DNA of 64,000 nucleotides from Pseudomonas typographi (GTDB lineage: Bacteria; Pseudomonadota; Gammaproteobacteria; Pseudomonadales; Pseudomonadaceae). Below are positions 29,910 to 37,296 of this stretch, piece after piece. Numbering within the stretch: the stretch's first letter is position 1; each line of letters starts with the position of its first letter. The position numbers were made by a program, and so were the translations under genes. The stretch covers positions 124,001-188,000 of the forward strand of contig NZ_JAAOCA010000004.1 of the NCBI RefSeq assembly GCF_014694385.1. Direction: 5' to 3'. The notes under the pieces were generated by a model. The model was not told where the DNA came from. It did no database searches and saw only the letters and a list, made by a program, of their open reading frames with translations.

Positions 29910-31460
29910 TCACATTCCGCCATAGCTCACCAGCGTTTCGACTCGACGAAGGATCAGAGGCGCCACGACATACGGATTGCGCCGCAGCAACTCGATCACC
30001 AATCGGTTGCGGCCCTGGCGGGCAATAGCGTAAAGATCGAAATCCAGCCAATAATCGTTATAGTTCACCCGCGCGATAGCCGCGCCGCGATCCAGCTCGA
30101 TGCCGTTGCAGGATAGGCGCAGTTCGTCCACGTCCGTCAGTTGCTCGATCAGGATCCTCAGCAGGACGGCGGGCCCCCCATCCATGGGAAAATCATCCGC
30201 CAGCTCAAAATCAAGCGATATCGCATTACCGGCTTGGTCCAGCTCCAGCGGCAACGGCCCACCACGGCCCGCTGCGCCCACCACATAGTGTTTGTCCAAA
30301 CCAGCCAACGTTGCTGCGTCGCCGATATCACGCCAAGCCTGCGCATCGAACCGCGCATCGTCGATGTAGGGCAGCAGGTGTTGATTCCAGATGAATTGCC
30401 CATGGGCTCCAGCCAGCCAGTGGTTCGCCGCCACAGCGCGATATTGCTCCGTGGAATAGCGACTTCCTTCACCAAACAGCACCGTTGCGGAACGCGGGCG
30501 CTCCTCGCGCATGCCGCACAGGTTCTGAGCGACGATCTGGATGTCACTGCCTTGCGTCAGCTCCAGGAAGGCTTCGAGCGGTAGGCGATAATTCCAGCCT
30601 TTGGGATCGGCAACGACGACTATGTCCACCAACCGCGCCTCGATCCAGCGAGCAACATCCAACCCACAGGCGCGGTTCGCCTCAAGGTCCGCCGGCACTC
30701 GCACTGACAAGGCCAGGCGACGCCCCACTCGCGCCCCTTTCTCGTCGAGCCGCTTGCGGATGAGCGTCAGCATCTCGTGTATCAAGCCAGTGCCTTGCAC
30801 AACGTCGTCAGGCAAGAACAGGCTGGGTTGACGACAAAAGTCCAGGTCGAAGCCGTCAAGATCGTATTGATCGATAGCCTCAGCGACGAGTGCCAGGGTG
30901 TAGTCGCGCACCTCGCTCTTGCTGAAATTCAAAGCGAAGCGGCTCTGTTGCTGCTGGCGCTGCGACAGTGAAGGATGCGGTACGCCCTCGCCATGCAACA
31001 ACCAGTGGGGATGAGATTTGCGGGTCGAGGACAAGTAAGCATCCTCCTGCCCCTCGGGGATTCGACAGTCGCTGCCGTCGTTGATCCGCAGTGAGACAAA
31101 CACCTCCAGGCCGGCGCGGTGGCCGTGCTCGACAACCAGGGCTACCGCATCTGTGCCCGCTTCGCGCAGATTGCGCACCGTCGCCGCCAGGCGCCACTCG
31201 GTCGCAGTCTGGAAGCGCGTGGCATCCGCGCCCCATACCGGCCCGATCTTCGTAGCATGGGTATACCAATCCGACAGTCTGTGGCTCGGGCTGCCATGAA
31301 AGGGGTCAGCGCCGAGCTGCCAGTAAAGGGTGTTGATCGCGGTTCCGCGCAGCGGCCCCAGGGTGGCGGCAACAAAGGCTTCAGCATCTAGTTCCGCACT
31401 GGCGCTGGGCAGCGCCAGGGTAGCACCGTCGTTGCAAAGGATGATCCGTGGCTGGTTCAC
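29910..31460 (-). CDS. GHL10-like TIM-barrel protein of unknown function
   Basis: 516 residues, no signal peptide. The N-terminal 380 residues look like the glycosyl-hydrolase-like 10 (GHL10) barrel: NTLYWQLGADPFHG, AGLEVFVSLRIND, LNFSKSEVRDYTLALVAEAI and the hallmark YDLDGFDLDFCRQP (compare YDVDGIHLDYxRYP). The C-terminal 130 residues form a beta-rich module (LSCNGIELDRGAAIARVN; NRLVIELLRRNPYVVAP) that may bind carbohydrate. The strand-4 Asp residues are kept, but a conventional acid/base pair cannot be assigned. Its ATG overlaps the stop of the flavin monooxygenase gene by four bases, a coupling I do not know from described pathways. Confidence 0.65.
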   Translation of the reverse strand: MNQPRIILCNDGATLALPSASAELDAEAFVAATLGPLRGTAINTLYWQLGADPFHGSPSHRLSDWYTHATKIGPVWGADATRFQTATEWRLAATVRNLREAGTDAVALVVEHGHRAGLEVFVSLRINDGSDCRIPEGQEDAYLSSTRKSHPHWLLHGEGVPHPSLSQRQQQQSRFALNFSKSEVRDYTLALVAEAIDQYDLDGFDLDFCRQPSLFLPDDVVQGTGLIHEMLTLIRKRLDEKGARVGRRLALSVRVPADLEANRACGLDVARWIEARLVDIVVVADPKGWNYRLPLEAFLELTQGSDIQIVAQNLCGMREERPRSATVLFGEGSRYSTEQYRAVAANHWLAGAHGQFIWNQHLLPYIDDARFDAQAWRDIGDAATLAGLDKHYVVGAAGRGGPLPLELDQAGNAISLDFELADDFPMDGGPAVLLRILIEQLTDVDELRLSCNGIELDRGAAIARVNYNDYWLDFDLYAIARQGRNRLVIELLRRNPYVVAPLILRRVETLVSYGGM

Positions 31461-32785
31461 GGGGCATACTGGCTCTTGGGCACCGGCAGGCCAAGATGCT
31501 CGCGCAGGGTGGTACCTGTGTATTCGCGGCGAAAGCGTTGACGCCGCTGCAGCTCCGGCACGAGCAGATCAACCACATCGTCCAGACCACCGGGCGACCA
31601 AGGCACCATGAGGTTGAAGCCGTCGGCAGCACATTCGTCGACCCAAGACTCGAATATGTCGGCAATGTCGCTCGGCGTTCCGATCACCACGTGGTGACCG
31701 CGGGATCCGACATAGCGTTGATAAAATTGGCGCACCGTCAGACGATCGCGGCGCGCTGCATCGATCAATAATTGCTGCCGACTCAATTGGCCGGTGGAGG
31801 CGGTGAAGTTGGGTAGCGGTTCATCGAGCGGCAAGGCCGAGATGTCCACACCGAGGTGTTGTTTGACCACCATCCAACCGACTTGCGGAGTAATCAGAGC
31901 CTGCAACCTGGCGTATTTCTCGTGCGCCTGCTCCCGAGTCTGGCCGATGAAGCACATCACGCCGGGCATGATCTTGATGTGATCGGGGTCACGCCCTTGG
32001 CTCGCTGCGATGCCTTTCACTTTCCCATAGAATGCCTGCGCATCACCCAGATCCGATTGGGCAGTGAATACCACTTCGGCGTGATGCGCGGCGAATTCGA
32101 TTCCCTCAGGCGAAGAGCCCGCCTGCACCAACACGGGCTGCCCCTGTACGGAACGCTCTACGTTCAGTGGCCCACGCGAGGAATAGAATTCACCCTTATG
32201 CTCCGGCACACGCAGCCTAGCAGGATCAAAAAACCGAGCTGATTCCTTGTCACGCAGCAGCGCATTGTCGTCCCAGCTGTCCCAGAGCTTCTTCACCACC
32301 TCAGCGAACTCATGCGCGCGCCGATAGCGCAGTTCAGGCGGGCTGACCACGCCAACATTGAAGTTGAGGGCCTCCCTCGATTCGAAGGAGGTAACCATGT
32401 TCCAGCCAGTTCGGCCACCGTTCATGCGGTCGAGCGTGGCGAACTTTCGTGCGATGTGAAACGGCTCGAAATAGGCCATCGACACGGTTGCAACGAAGCC
32501 GATGTGCGTGGTTACCGCCGCCAGCGCCGAGATCAAGGCGGTGGGCTCAAGCCGTAACATGCGGGAGGTTCCGCCAAGCTGCTCATCCTCCGGATACATC
32601 GGCGCCATCTGATCGCCGAAAAACACCATGTCGAGCTTGCCGCGTTCGGCCGTTCTGGCAATGTTGCGGTGGAAGTCCAGGCTCATGCCGCCATCAGCCG
32701 GTACATCCGGATGCCGCCACGCTGCTACGTGGTGTCCAACGTCCTGGGAAAAAAACCCAAGTTTGATTTCGTTATCGCTGCTCAT
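31457..32785 (-). CDS. LLM-class flavin-dependent monooxygenase (NtaA/SnaA/DszA family)
   Basis: 442 residues. The N-terminus (IKLGFFSQDVGHHVAAWRHPDV), EPTALISALAAVTTHIGFVATVS, NGGRTGWNMVTS, and QAGSSPEGIEFAAHHAEVVFTAQ are typical of the bacterial-luciferase-like FMNH2-dependent enzymes that include nitrilotriacetate, pristinamycin, dibenzothiophene-sulfone and alkanesulfonate monooxygenases. It would cleave C-N or C-S bonds using reduced flavin. No flavin reductase gene is in the segment, so FMNH2 must come from elsewhere. Unlike the sulfate-ester proteins, it is rich in Met, which argues against strict sulfur-starvation expression. It is the fourth gene of a permease-ATPase-binding protein operon. 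Confidence 0.85.
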   Translation of the reverse strand: MSSDNEIKLGFFSQDVGHHVAAWRHPDVPADGGMSLDFHRNIARTAERGKLDMVFFGDQMAPMYPEDEQLGGTSRMLRLEPTALISALAAVTTHIGFVATVSMAYFEPFHIARKFATLDRMNGGRTGWNMVTSFESREALNFNVGVVSPPELRYRRAHEFAEVVKKLWDSWDDNALLRDKESARFFDPARLRVPEHKGEFYSSRGPLNVERSVQGQPVLVQAGSSPEGIEFAAHHAEVVFTAQSDLGDAQAFYGKVKGIAASQGRDPDHIKIMPGVMCFIGQTREQAHEKYARLQALITPQVGWMVVKQHLGVDISALPLDEPLPNFTASTGQLSRQQLLIDAARRDRLTVRQFYQRYVGSRGHHVVIGTPSDIADIFESWVDECAADGFNLMVPWSPGGLDDVVDLLVPELQRRQRFRREYTGTTLREHLGLPVPKSQYAP

Positions 32786-32819
32786 CAGACCTCCGAATCA
32801 GACACTCCCTGGCGGGTGC

Positions 32820-33923
32820 TTATTTTTCCGCACTCAAGCGCAGGGAAGCCTGCAGGTTCGCGTTGTAGCCCACCTCGGCTAAGGTCTGCTCAATCAACTG
32901 GGTGTAACGGGAATCAAAATCGACCGACACGTCCAGCTTTTTCTTGAAGGCCCCTGCGTCATACAGAATATTGCTGACCGATTGCGCGTCAGCCACTGCC
33001 TTGGCATCCGCGGGGCCGCACGCCACTCGCCCAGTCAGCCACGCCGTACGCGCTTGTGCTGGCGTGAAATGGCGGCCGTTCACATAGGCTGCGATCGCAG
33101 CATCGGGGTTAGCGATAAACCAGTTCTGGAACTTGATATAGCGCGCGATGAAATCGCGTATAGCCGTTTCCTTTAATGGATCGTGAAGGCTCTGCGAGCT
33201 GGCGAGCACGCCGCTCTGAATCGACATACCGAACTTGCTGCTGCTGGCGATGACTTTCGCACCATCATCCAGCGCAGCCCCATAGAGTTCGATCGAACCT
33301 GAGACCAGATCTACGGAGTTGCTCAGCAACGCCAGGGCGTTGGCGGTGGTGTCTAACTGCACGGGCACGACATCCTTTGCCGTCAATCCCAGATATTTCA
33401 ATGTGCCGAGAAACACCAGATAATTGTTGGCGCCTGGCGAATAGGCGAATTTCTTGCCGCGCACATTGTCCGCCGTGAGCTCGGTGATGCCGGATTTGCT
33501 ACCGGCCATGACCACATAGCGGTCGACTGAACCTGGATAGTCACTGACGCGCAGCAGCAAGGTTTTGATAGGTGCGGTCTCGTGTGTCCACGGCTCGGCC
33601 GAGGACTGCTGCAGTTGCAACGCGGTAGTCACGGCGCTGTCACTTACATCGATGTTGCCAGCTGCGAGCGCCGTGTAGTTGTCCAGTGCATTGTTGAAGC
33701 TGGAGAACTTGATCTGATAGGGCGAGCCGTCAAACGCACCGGAGGCACGGAATATCGGCTCTAGCTCGCCGTTGTTCTGGCCGATTCTCAGGGTGATCTT
33801 GCTCAGCGCTTCCGCGCTTGGCTGCGCTGAACTGGCGGTAGTTGCCTGGGCGATAGTCGGTATGCCGCTGGCCACGCCAAGCAGCAGCGCGCCAAGCGCG
33901 ATATACGACGAAAGTGCCTTCAA
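32820..33923 (-). CDS. SsuA-like ABC transporter substrate-binding protein
   Basis: 367 residues with a signal peptide (about 1-27; ending near TIAQA). The mature chain reads as a nitrate/sulfonate/taurine-class binding protein: ITLRIGQNNGELEPIF, FSSFNNALDNYTALAAGNIDVSDSAVTTAL, VRGKKFAYSPGANNYLVF. Sequence divergence from SsuA and TauA is large, and the ligand is not predictable. It lies between the ATPase gene and the monooxygenase gene, so the ligand is probably the monooxygenase substrate or precursor. Confidence 0.82.
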   Translation of the reverse strand: MKALSSYIALGALLLGVASGIPTIAQATTASSAQPSAEALSKITLRIGQNNGELEPIFRASGAFDGSPYQIKFSSFNNALDNYTALAAGNIDVSDSAVTTALQLQQSSAEPWTHETAPIKTLLLRVSDYPGSVDRYVVMAGSKSGITELTADNVRGKKFAYSPGANNYLVFLGTLKYLGLTAKDVVPVQLDTTANALALLSNSVDLVSGSIELYGAALDDGAKVIASSSKFGMSIQSGVLASSQSLHDPLKETAIRDFIARYIKFQNWFIANPDAAIAAYVNGRHFTPAQARTAWLTGRVACGPADAKAVADAQSVSNILYDAGAFKKKLDVSVDFDSRYTQLIEQTLAEVGYNANLQASLRLSAEK

Positions 33924-33952
33924 GTGGACTCCTTATAGGTGGGGTAGCAATG

Positions 33953-34735
33953 TCAGGCAACTGCCTGGCTTGAGACAGCCGGGGAACCTGGCCGGTGGGG
34001 CACAGCGGAGTTCAGTGGATCACCTTCCTTGGAAACCCCGAGCTCGCCTAGCAGGTATTCAGTCAATTGTGCGAAGGCTTCGCCAGCGCGCCTCGGGCGC
34101 TGCACCTCGACCTGGATATCCACGGCCAGGCGCCCCTCCTTGAGGATCAGAATTCGGTCGGCCAGCAGCACCGCCTCTTCGACATCGTGGGTGACCAGCA
34201 GCACGGCGGGTGTATGCTCGCGCCACAACGCCTGGACCAACCACTGCATACGGATTCGGGTGAGTGCATCGAGTGCGGCAAAGGGCTCATCGGCCAGCAA
34301 CAGGCGCGGCGTACGCACCAGGGCCCGGGCCAGAGCGACACGCTGGGCCTCGCCGCCAGAAAGTCGCTTGGGCCAACTGAAAGCCTTCTCCGCCAAGCCG
34401 ACTTCGTCCAGCGCCGCCAGCGCCTTGGCTTTATTGCGCTGGTCGCCCTTCAAGCCCATCAGTACGTTTCTCCACACCCGGTGAAAAGGCGCCAGGCGGG
34501 GTTCCTGGAACACCACGGTGCTGCTGTCGGTGACCCGCACCTCTCCGCTATTGGCATGATCCAGGGATGAAAGCATCCGCAGCAACGTGGTCTTACCGGA
34601 ACCCGAAGCCCCTAGCAAGACGACGAATTCTCCACGACGGATCTGAAGGTCCACGGCATCAAGGATCACCTGTCCGCCAAAATGCTTGCTCACCGACTTG
34701 AGATCGACGACGAGATCTTCATGGGTCTGTGCCAT
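33953..34735 (-). CDS. SsuB/TauB-like ABC transporter ATP-binding protein
   Basis: 260 residues with Walker A GASGSGKT (about 37-44), Q-loop VFQEPRL, signature LSGGEAQR, Walker B LLLADEPFAALD and H-loop VTHDVEEA. It belongs to the nitrate/sulfonate/taurine class. It follows the permease gene by about 56 bp and precedes the binding-protein gene. No degenerate motif is seen, so it should be active. Confidence 0.88.
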   Translation of the reverse strand: MAQTHEDLVVDLKSVSKHFGGQVILDAVDLQIRRGEFVVLLGASGSGKTTLLRMLSSLDHANSGEVRVTDSSTVVFQEPRLAPFHRVWRNVLMGLKGDQRNKAKALAALDEVGLAEKAFSWPKRLSGGEAQRVALARALVRTPRLLLADEPFAALDALTRIRMQWLVQALWREHTPAVLLVTHDVEEAVLLADRILILKEGRLAVDIQVEVQRPRRAGEAFAQLTEYLLGELGVSKEGDPLNSAVPHRPGSPAVSSQAVA

Positions 34736-34791
34736 TGGCTAAAACCTTTACCGGAATGAATTCAAAAGAAATGAAGTCAGATGTCTCAAAG

Positions 34792-35640
34792 CTACTTCCA
34801 CGGCATCGATCTTCGCTCGACAACGCGCATGCCGATGTCGATGAGTACGCCCAATGCGGCGTAGATCAGGATTCCGGCGATCATGATGTCGATGCGCAGT
34901 GCCGAATTGGCCGTGAGGATGATGGTGCCGATACCGTTCTGACTATTGAGTTGCTCGGCGACGATTAGCGCCAGCAACGCCGTGCTCATTGAGTAGCGGA
35001 TACCAACCAGAATGGGCGGCAACGCCGATGGCAGAACGATCTGGATGACCAGGCGAATGCCGCGCAGACCAAATAGACGGGCCGACTCGACCAGTTTTGG
35101 ATCAACATGGCGTACCCCGGAGTAGGTATTTACGTAGGCCGGGAAAATGCATGCTAGTGCAATCAAGATGATCTTCGGCTTTTCATCGATGCCGAACCAA
35201 AGCACGAACAGCGGCACCACTGCGATGAATGGAATGGCGCGCACTATTTGGAAGCTTGAGTCGAGTAACTGATCGCCGATCCGGGTCAGGCCGGCCAGTG
35301 TGCCGGCGGCGATACCCAACGTTACCCCGATCACCAGCCCGATGACACCCCGCGCTAGAGACGCGGCAAGCGCGGATTTCAACTGCCCCGTAACGACCAG
35401 ATCCCATAATGCCTGCAGCACTGTCAACGGTGACGGAAACAGGCGCTGCGAAATGATTCCGCTCACGCTTAGCACATTCCAGATGACCAGAACCAGCACT
35501 GGGGCAAGTGCTCGCAGGAGGTTCCTGGGGGCGAGCCAGCCCGGCGCCTGGCCCCCGCCGTCGGCCACGACGGGGCGCAATTGCAAAGCTTCTTTGGAGT
35601 TCACCGGGGAGTATTCTAACTGTTTTCTAAGTACTTCCAT
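34792..35640 (-). CDS. SsuC/TauC-like ABC transporter permease
   Basis: 282 residues with about six helices and the EAA-type loop VESARLFGLRGIRLVIQIVLPSALPPIL. It is of the class that serves sulfonate, nitrate or taurine importers. It is the first gene of the leftward operon; the 285-bp region upstream should hold the promoter. The N-terminal 35 residues are hydrophilic and less conserved, so an internal start cannot be excluded. Confidence 0.86.
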   Translation of the reverse strand: MEVLRKQLEYSPVNSKEALQLRPVVADGGGQAPGWLAPRNLLRALAPVLVLVIWNVLSVSGIISQRLFPSPLTVLQALWDLVVTGQLKSALAASLARGVIGLVIGVTLGIAAGTLAGLTRIGDQLLDSSFQIVRAIPFIAVVPLFVLWFGIDEKPKIILIALACIFPAYVNTYSGVRHVDPKLVESARLFGLRGIRLVIQIVLPSALPPILVGIRYSMSTALLALIVAEQLNSQNGIGTIILTANSALRIDIMIAGILIYAALGVLIDIGMRVVERRSMPWK

Positions 35641-35924
35641 AAGGGTGATCTAGGTGGACATTGGAAAAGAGTTCGCACCTTAGTCACCAAAAATGGGGGG
35701 CGGAAATACTATTTATCACTAAGCATAGATACCCCGTTTCGAGAAGAAAGTTACGAATTCCAGTTATATGCCTAGATCCAAATGATCGTGTCCCGGGAAG
35801 TGGTGTAACTGAAACAACCAGAGGCGCTCTGCGGGCGAAAGAGGATGGTCATCGTGATTCTTGACTAACGTTTAGTTTGCGAAGACCAAACACTCACCAG
35901 AGAAAGCACGATGACGAAGCCCAC
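35641..35924. other. Upstream region of the leftward operon, bordering IS3 remnant
   Basis: No gene is seen. Lower GC than the core genome. It should contain the promoter of the permease-to-TIM-barrel operon, but no single -35/-10 pair stands out. Confidence 0.4.
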
Positions 35925-36486
35925 TATTGAATCGCCCCCGGGTTTCGTGGAGGCCTCAATTCCTGAAAAGATGCGACCATGAAACAGACTACGATCTACT
36001 CTCCTGAAGTCCGTGAACGTGCCGTGCAAATGGTTCGGAAGCACCTGAACGATTACCCGTCCGAGTGGGCGGCTATTGAGGCCATTGCCCCGAAGATTGG
36101 CTGTGTAGCGCAAACCCTGCATGGCTGGATTCGTCGCCGTCACCGACGCGGGGCAGCGCCCTGGAACGCGAGGACCGCGAGCTGCGTAGAGCCAACGAGA
36201 TCCTGCGTCTGGCCAGCGCGTATTTGCCCAGGCGGAGCTCGACCGGCGCACCAAGTTCTGAGGGCATTTGTCGATTAGTACCGTGTCCGTCTAGGCATCG
36301 AGCCGATCTGTCGAGTCTTGCAGATCGCACCGTCCGGTTACCGCAGGCATGCGGCCCAACTTCTTAACCCGGAACTGCGTTGTAGCCGTGCTCAGCGCGA
36401 TGAGGCCTTAAGCCTGAAGGTCGAGCGCGTATAGGACACCGACAGGCAGCGCTATAGCGCGGTGAAGGTTTGGAAACAACCCAGGC
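35925..36486 (+). mobile_element. IS3-family insertion sequence remnant (broken orfA and orfB)
   Basis: A terminal-like sequence, TGAATCGCCCCCGGGTTTCG (35927-35946), precedes ATG 35979. From there [19 protein letters not shown] and [14 protein letters not shown] are the HTH part of IS3-type OrfA. The frame shifts near 36150: [15 protein letters not shown] is found in another frame. OrfB pieces follow (IEPICRVLQIAPSGYRRHAA), interrupted by stops near 36280 and 36432, and coding similarity ends at about 36486 (KVWKQ). The element is not functional; its right end was not identified. Confidence 0.75.
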
Positions 36487-36557
36487 CAGGTAACGCTTTC
36501 GCGGCTTAAGGGCGGCTGACCGCCTCACGAGACAGTGCAAACCGTTCGTCGAAAAGC

Positions 36558-36599
36558 TTGGGTATCAACTCCGGTATTCGTGCGCGTGTTGATACCCAA
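36558..36599. repeat. 12-bp perfect inverted repeat with 18-base spacer
   Basis: TTGGGTATCAAC (36558-36569) is mirrored by GTTGATACCCAA (36588-36599). Flanking AGC/GCT bases extend the symmetry imperfectly. It lies between the IS3 remnant and the tRNA cluster. No T-tract follows, so a terminator is unlikely; it may be an old recombination or insertion-sequence end. Confidence 0.5.
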
Positions 36600-36736
36600 G
36601 GCTTGAGGTATGGGATCCGCCAGGTCAAAAGAACGACGCCAACGGCCCGACGACCAAATGATTCCGGTTTGACACCATGAAATCTCAGGGGTATGTTTCG
36701 GACCAGACGGCTGTGCGATCAGTCATATCAAGCACC

Positions 36737-36760
36737 AAAACCCTCCGAAAGGAGGGTTCT
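36737..36760 (-). terminator. Rho-independent terminator of the tRNA operon
   Basis: On the minus strand ACCCTCC-TTTC-GGAGGGT forms a 7-bp stem with a 4-base loop, followed by TTTTGG. It lies about 10 bases beyond the 3' end of tRNA-Lys, as expected for the last gene of the tRNA transcript. Confidence 0.8.
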
Positions 36761-36769
36761 GGATAAAGA

Positions 36770-36845
36770 TGGTGGGTCGTGTAGGATTCGAACCTACGAC
36801 CAATTGGTTAAAAGCCAACTGCTCTACCAACTGAGCTAACGACCC
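36770..36845 (-). tRNA. tRNA-Lys (anticodon UUU)
   Basis: A 76-nt cloverleaf including encoded CCA. The 5' end is GGGTCGTTAGCTCAG; the anticodon stem-loop has CTTTTAA with anticodon TTT; the T-arm reads GGTTCGAATCC and the acceptor strand ends ACGACCC-A-CCA. It is the last of three tRNAs. Confidence 0.95.
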
Positions 36846-36850
36846 AAATA

Positions 36851-36927
36851 TGGTCGGGGTGAGGGGATTCGAACTCCTGACATCCTGCTCCCAAAGCAGG
36901 CGCGCTACCGGACTGCGCTACACCCCG
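36851..36927 (-). tRNA. tRNA-Pro (anticodon UGG)
   Basis: A 77-nt cloverleaf with encoded CCA. The acceptor stem CGGGGTG pairs with CACCCCG; the anticodon loop TTTGGGA gives anticodon TGG; the T-loop is TTCGAAT. Five bases separate it from tRNA-Lys and three from tRNA-Asn, so all are cut from one transcript. Confidence 0.95.
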
Positions 36928-36930
36928 AAT

Positions 36931-37006
36931 TGGCTCCGCGACCTGGACTCGAACCAGGGACCCAATGATTAACAGTCATTTGCTCTACCGACTGAGCTAT
37001 CGCGGA
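36931..37006 (-). tRNA. tRNA-Asn (anticodon GUU)
   Basis: A 76-nt cloverleaf with encoded CCA: 5' TCCGCGATAGCTCAG, anticodon loop CTGTTAA with anticodon GTT, T-arm GGTTCGAGTCC, acceptor 3' strand TCGCGGA-G-CCA. It is the first tRNA of the cluster, about 95 bp downstream of a strong promoter. Confidence 0.95.
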
Positions 37007-37100
37007 ACGATTTACTCGGTACAACTTCCAGGCCTGCTAGAGGCGGCTCTGAACCCATCGGCGTTTTTGCATCGCTGCGTTCACGTCGTTGAGGCGCGCC

Positions 37101-37128
37101 ATTCTACATCTTCAGGCTTGGCTGTCAA
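37101..37128 (-). promoter_or_regulatory. Sigma-70 promoter of the tRNA operon
   Basis: On the minus strand TTGACA (37123-37128) and TAGAAT (37101-37106) are separated by 16 bases, followed directly by the GC-rich discriminator GGCGCGCC, which is typical of stringently controlled stable-RNA promoters. tRNA-Asn begins about 95 bases downstream. Confidence 0.75.
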
Positions 37129-37244
37129 CAGCTTTTTGTTTCAACTGACTGATTTGCCAATTCTTTTCACACTTGGCCTACCCGCCCGTTTAGCGGCATG
37201 CTGACAGCGCGGCGAATTCTAAGGGCAATGCCAGGCAAATGCAA

Positions 37245-37285
37245 AGCTTTATATAAAACTGCCCCTGGGCCGAGGCGCCGGGGGC
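37245..37285 (-). terminator. Probable rho-independent terminator of clpB
   Basis: On the minus strand GCCCCCGG and CCCAGGGGC form a GC-rich, slightly imperfect stem, followed by AGTTTTATATA. It lies directly after the clpB stop codon. Confidence 0.55.
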
Positions 37286-37296
37286 ATCGAGCGTGC

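Noticed and set aside
36770..37006. A duplicated tRNA 3' end marking the far side of an integrated island
   Set aside because: I looked for a repeat of the tRNA-Lys 3' sequence near 26.5-27.3 kb and elsewhere and saw none; there is also no integrase gene.
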